The notes below the pieces were generated by a model. That model worked only from the letters and a program-made list of their open reading frames with translations. It did not search any database and had not been told where the DNA came from. Positions 59,808-64,000 of a stretch of DNA of 64,000 nt are shown here, piece by piece. This DNA comes from Eretmocerus hayati (Eukaryota > Arthropoda > Insecta > Hymenoptera > Aphelinidae), in contig CM056743.1 in NCBI GenBank assembly GCA_029851415.1, positions 89,316,501-89,380,500 on the forward strand. The letters are read 5' to 3'. A program made the position numbers and the translations under genes. How positions within the stretch are numbered: the stretch's first letter is position 1; each line of letters begins with the position of its first letter.

Positions 59808-60185
59808 CTTCCGAATGCTTCTGAGGTCCATATCTTGCTCTGGCTCAATGATATGGGATGTGTTGTGTAGAATATCTTCATTCCGTAACAGAGGCCATTG
59901 GAAAGCATCGTATTATATTGATCATGACTTTTCCTCACTCAGCAGATACCAAGGTCACCTCATCCCTGCCAGGAAATATTCTTACGAGAATGGTTGTAAC
60001 ACGAGGTCCCCGTTTAAATACATAGGATTATTTTTCACTCGACCGCGCCGGAGCTACGAAATGAATTACGCGACTATTTCATCATTGTTTGAGCACTACT
60101 TTACCCAAGAGAAGTTTGTCGGATATGTCCTGCTATGTTGATAATTTCCAAATTTTTTAACGGAAGTGGCCCGATTTCTGAGATT
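59808..60185. repeat. dispersed repeat, short copy (partner 42733-43705)
   Basis: GTCCTCAACCCTTCCGAATG to CTGAGATTTCCTATA, matching both ends of the copy at 42733-43705 but lacking its 560-base middle. Confidence 0.7.
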
Positions 60186-60240
60186 TCCTATATATATATA
60201 GGGAATATATATATATCCTATATATATATATATACACACA
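60186..60240. repeat. TA-rich simple repeat and short GC hairpin
   Basis: TATATATATAGGGAATATATATATATCC followed by more TA; next to it AGGGGGGCAAGCCCCCCT (60243-60260) is a perfect short inverted repeat. Confidence 0.8.
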
Positions 60241-60329
60241 CTAGGGGGGCAAGCCCCCCTACTTGCTCCCTCGCCAACCCCCCATTTACATTCAATTGTA
60301 TCTTAGTATGATTTCATTCGAAAACGACA

Positions 60330-60900
60330 CATGAAAAATAGTGATGTCTCGGATTGGTTTTTCGTGGTTTCGATTCGATTCTGTAGTCCAAAATATGAAG
60401 TTTCCACCCACTGGGAGGTCCCCAAAAGAATTTCGGCTTCGCCTGCGAAGCTATTTCTGTTTCGCTTTTCGATCCCACCACAGCATCAAAATCATGATCT
60501 TTTTTACAAAATTGAATATATCTCGAGTTTGGCTAAAGGTAATGCAACGCGGTTTGCGTCATTCGGAAGGTCTCAAAAAAACCTATCAAAAGTGACGTTG
60601 GAAATTTTTGTTCAGCCTTTTCAGGCCTTGATCAGGCAAAATCCGAAAAAATCAGGCTAACCTGATTATCTCAAAAAGCAATTTTTTTTAATTTTTAAAA
60701 ATATGATTTCTCATGCAAAATTGCACGATCTTTGGGATGGAACTGGTCCAAAGTTGTTTTTTTACGGTTTTGTGCGTTTTTGGGCCAATTTTCCAATTTT
60801 TCATTCTTCGACCAATCAAAAAACAGAGAATTCTGGACATGCGCGTGGTTTACAGGATTTCAAAGTAGTCCCAATCGGAAGCTGAAGAAAGGACCCCGCC
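60330..60900 (+). repeat. diverged single arm of the 30909-32690 palindrome family
   Basis: Colinear with the left arm of the palindrome: GATTCGATTCTGTAGTCCAA (there ...CATTCGATTCTATGGCCCAA), a CACCxACTGGGAGGTCCCCA-like block, CAAAAAAACCTATCAAAA, and ATCTCAAAAAGCAATTTTTT. No opposite arm follows. Confidence 0.55.
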
Positions 60901-61109
60901 ATAAATGATAGGATTTTGGGTTTCAGCTAATTTTGCTGAATCGGGAACCGAATGATTGAGCTCGATGAGCTGATCAAAACTCACTGTTATCGTTAAGGCG
61001 AGGGGATAGGGCCGCGCCATATTGAATCGGCCCTAGTGACATGGTGGGTGCTGATGTCACCAAGTCTCTGAGATTTCAAACTCGCGTGATCAGCGGGGGT
61101 GGCCACGTA

Positions 61110-62203
61110 TATGGGCAAATCTCACGAAGTATGCGGTTTGGCCGAACAGGCCTATTTTCACGTTGTCAGAACAACAGTCGCGTTATTTCCGCCGCTCGCA
61201 TTAGATCATTTTGAAGATCTACTCATATTTAATAGTTCTGCATCATTCAGAAGTCTAAAAATTGCTATAGAAAGGTACTGGGAGACGCTTCTTCGTGACA
61301 AAATCACAATTTTCGACCGAACAGGGCCATAGTTCTCTCACGCCTTAGCTCGCCACAGGCGGGGCGGTTCACCGATCGGTCTGAAAATTGGATATGTGAT
61401 GGATTATAATACATAGAAACATATAATTTTCGCCCGAGGCTGTGCCTATCAATGCGTCGGAGTGCCGATGATTCGTTGGAGCGAACTCCGATTCTACATT
61501 TTCTCCTGTATCGCTCTTCTAATGGATGCAGCACTCGGGGCGGTGAATATTTCGTATCTGTAGAAACGACATATTATTCTACATCCAAAAACCTACAAAT
61601 CTAGCCCAAGAACGATAGTGTGCTCGATTCCGCACGACGATGCGGCTTGAAATGAGAAAAGTTATTTTCGCGTAAATGGGGTCAAAAAAATCGTTTTTCG
61701 TGTAGCACACGAAAATTTCGATTCCGTTGGGATGGAAACCACGTGTAAACTGATATTTGTACCTCAAGAAATGACTATGATAATCGCCCCTACTACAGCC
61801 TCATATCGGTCGCGATGCGAGGCTTGTGAGGATCGACAAATGACGAAAATGAGCGTTTCGACGGTTGAGGCACATCTACATTTTGTACCACAGACCTTCA
61901 GAAAACACTGTAAACCATTGAACTCATCTCTCTTCTTCTATTCCAACACCAAGGATGCCATGTATTCACATACACACGAGCCAATTAGAATTACGAAAAT
62001 ATGAGGGTCCCACGCAAATACATGGGAAAAACTTCTACACCCTCACAAATCCACGGCGGGGCTCCAAAATGATTTACGCAAGTATTTCATCATTGTTTGA
62101 GCATTACTTGGACCAAACAAAAGTTTATCGGAGATGTGCTGCCATTCTGGAAATTCTCGAAATTTCAAAGTCGAAACCGCATAGTTCCTGAGATTTGCCC
62201 ATA
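61110..62203. mobile_element. 1.09-kb TIR element with TA target duplication
   Basis: Ends TATGGGCAAATCTCACGAAG and its near-mirror CCTGAGATTTGCCCATA; inverted similarity continues through TATGCGGTTT. TA flanks at 61108-61109 and 62204-62205. No transposase. The 3' part (61940-62203) resembles the repeats at 43360-43705 and 59880-60185. TA duplication fits Tc1/mariner-like mobilisation. Confidence 0.7.
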
Positions 62204-62205
62204 TA

Positions 62206-62684
62206 CTTCTCCCTGTTGAATCTGTGTATTTGTAGATGTATGTATGTGTATGTATGTGAAAGAACCTTTGGAATCTCTGATAACACGTATTCATGATAAG
62301 GCGCATACATGCAATACAACATCCATATGTGCATGTATGCGGCTGAATGGAGCAGATAATGAATCAAGATTCTCAAACTATAGTCTTGCTTAGCGATGGC
62401 TCAAAATCAAAAGATATCCTGAACTCTCATGAATAGACTCGGTTTCATTGGCCTGTATTTCTAGATCATAGGCAGAATGTATGAGTACAGTGGATTTGTT
62501 TTCAAATCATTCAGATATCCTGATGGGTTTGAGACTGACTTTCAAAGACCAGGAATCTCAAAAAATTCTGTTCATGGAATAACCAATCTTTCGTGCAGTT
62601 ATAAAACTTTGTGTTCAATATGTCAGTTTCAGATCATGAAAATAGTTATACAAACTCATAAATTCTCAACCGATCCCCAAATTT
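62206..62684. other. no gene recognised
   Basis: Contains a short GTATGTAT-type simple repeat near 62230-62262. Confidence 0.45.
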
Positions 62685-63320
62685 GAACATGGAATCATCC
62701 CTCTGAAATATAAGGATCTTAGCAGACATAATTTCAAATTCATTTCAGTATTCCAAGATTGACTTTATCTCTTAAAATGACCCGGATACGCCATTTTGAC
62801 CAAGTATTCTAGGATATTGAAACTGAAACTTTGAATAAAATGGTCAGAATGATCAGGAATGTTTTAGAGGCCCAAACAAAATATTCACACTCTGTATTAC
62901 ATCAATACATCTTGATGACATTGAAATTTACAATATAACTTTCTAATCTTTGGTCACAAAAATTTCAGAATTCAACCAAATTCCAACTGATTTAGATAAC
63001 TGAACATGGAATCATCCCTCTGAAATACAGAGATCTTGGCAGACGTGGTTGAAACTTCCCCTCAATATTGTAAGATTGACTTTATCACTCAAAATGACCC
63101 GGATGCGCCATTTTGATCAAGTATTCTAGGATATTGAAATTGAAACTCTGAATAGAATGGTCTGAATGATCAGGAATGTTCTAGAGGTTCAAATAAAACA
63201 TTCACACTCTGTATTCCATCAATACATCTTGGGGGCAATGAAATTCACAATATAACTTTCTAATTTTTGATCACAAAAACTCCAGAACTGAACCAAATTT
63301 TAACGGATTCAGATAACTGA
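62685..63320 (+). repeat. 317-bp tandem direct duplication (two copies)
   Basis: GAACATGGAATCATCCCTCT starts at 62685 and again at 63002. Both copies carry AAAATGACCCGGAT.CGCCAT, CAAGTATTCTAGGATATTGA, ATGATCAGGAATGTT and CATCAATACATCTTG, with scattered differences. Non-coding. Confidence 0.85.
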
Positions 63321-64000
63321 ACACGATTCTATGGTTGGAGATGGATACGTGAAAAACTGTGATATAGTTAGGTGTTAGTCAGTTCAGCACATTTCAGGGT
63401 AGTTATCTGTCACTCATGAGAATATAAGGAAAATCGATCGAAGAGTTGAGAAGAAAGGCTGGACCCCATACATACAGGCAGAGACAATGATGGTCAAAGA
63501 TCAATGTTCAGCATGCAGGGGATAATAGTGGAGGGAAAGATGAGAATCACAATCGAACGATCCCAGCGAGATGGAAGAAATGGTCGAAGCTGACTCCCTA
63601 TCAGGGGAAGTTTTTGGAATAAAAAATGGATTTCAGTGAAATAATTGGAGGAATTTCTCGTCACGGGGTGACAAATCAATGGGGTGGAGCGGATTGTAGA
63701 AAGCGGTGTAGGACAGATTTCAGAAGGCAATGTGGGCGGATAATAGGGAGAAATGTGCGATGGGCATTGAAATGGGGAGTGGAGCGAATTCTAGAAGGGA
63801 GTATAGGGCGGTGTTGAGTAGGTAGTGTGGGGCGGATTATGAAAGAAATACGCTGCTAAAAGTAATTAGCAGAATGCTTTCTCACGGCGTTATATGATAA
63901 GTATCATAACTATTGAGGAAATATCATATAATTTGAGTTTTTCCTCTGAGTAAGCATTTAACAGAGATTTGGGTCATCTGAAAATAGGTTTTCCCAACAA
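63321..64000. other. no gene recognised
   Basis: 63640-63850 is purine-rich with loose GGGCGGAT/GGAGCGGAT repetition. Nothing else supported up to the window edge. Confidence 0.4.

Overview
This is a gene-poor, transposon-dense stretch of an animal nuclear genome, most likely an insect. Evidence for that: host-type exons with GT-AG introns (a kinesin-13 exon, a broken CAF1/POP2 deadenylase, a six-exon gene with a zinc-finger-like motif and OB-fold-like segments), arthropod-style BEL/Pao, Ty3/gypsy and Ty1/copia retrotransposons, many foldback and TIR elements, satellites, and AT-rich spacers. Order and species cannot be fixed from the sequence. There are no bacterial operons, no CRISPR array, and no rRNA or convincing tRNA gene.

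Layout. 1-4.1 kb: 5' part of a decayed BEL/Pao element on the minus strand (LTR end, leader, gag, protease, start of RT), running off the left edge. 4.8-5.1 kb: CAF1/POP2 pseudogene that keeps an intron. 9.5-10.5 kb: 332-codon minus-strand ORF resembling the C-terminal part of arthropod transposase-derived proteins. 11.0-16.4 kb: a ~245-bp repeat array, then a 182-bp satellite interrupted by a 2.67-kb foldback element (33-bp minisatellite in its loop) and by two small palindromic elements. 17.7-20.6 kb: three hairpin or TIR structures. 21.5-22.8 kb: the best intact gene, 310 codons in six exons.

24.2-42.4 kb is one nested structure. A ~1.2-kb foldback-like element was split by a ~14-kb Ty3/gypsy retrotransposon with ~2-kb LTRs. 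That retrotransposon has a 2.87-kb TIR element abutting its 5' LTR and a 1.78-kb near-perfect palindrome in its leader. Its gag and pol are recognisable but carry several stops. After pol come three small ORFs, each preceded by a splice-acceptor-like tract, coding coiled-coil or arginine-rich proteins.

43.7-45.4 kb: a TTAA-flanked MITE, then a lone but intact kinesin-13 motor exon. 46.6-48.6 kb: microsatellites and a ~350-bp tandem repeat. 49.9-50.8 kb: Ty1/copia remnant. 51.0-59.8 kb: a minus-strand LTR element with a tRNA-Arg-type primer site, a very long gag and no pol. 59.8-64 kb: small TIR elements, a diverged half of the 31-kb palindrome family, and a 317-bp tandem duplication.

Only the 21.5-22.8 kb gene and perhaps the kinesin exon look like functional protein-coding sequence. 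Most of the rest records successive insertions and decay. All identifications come from reading motifs by eye; no database search was run.
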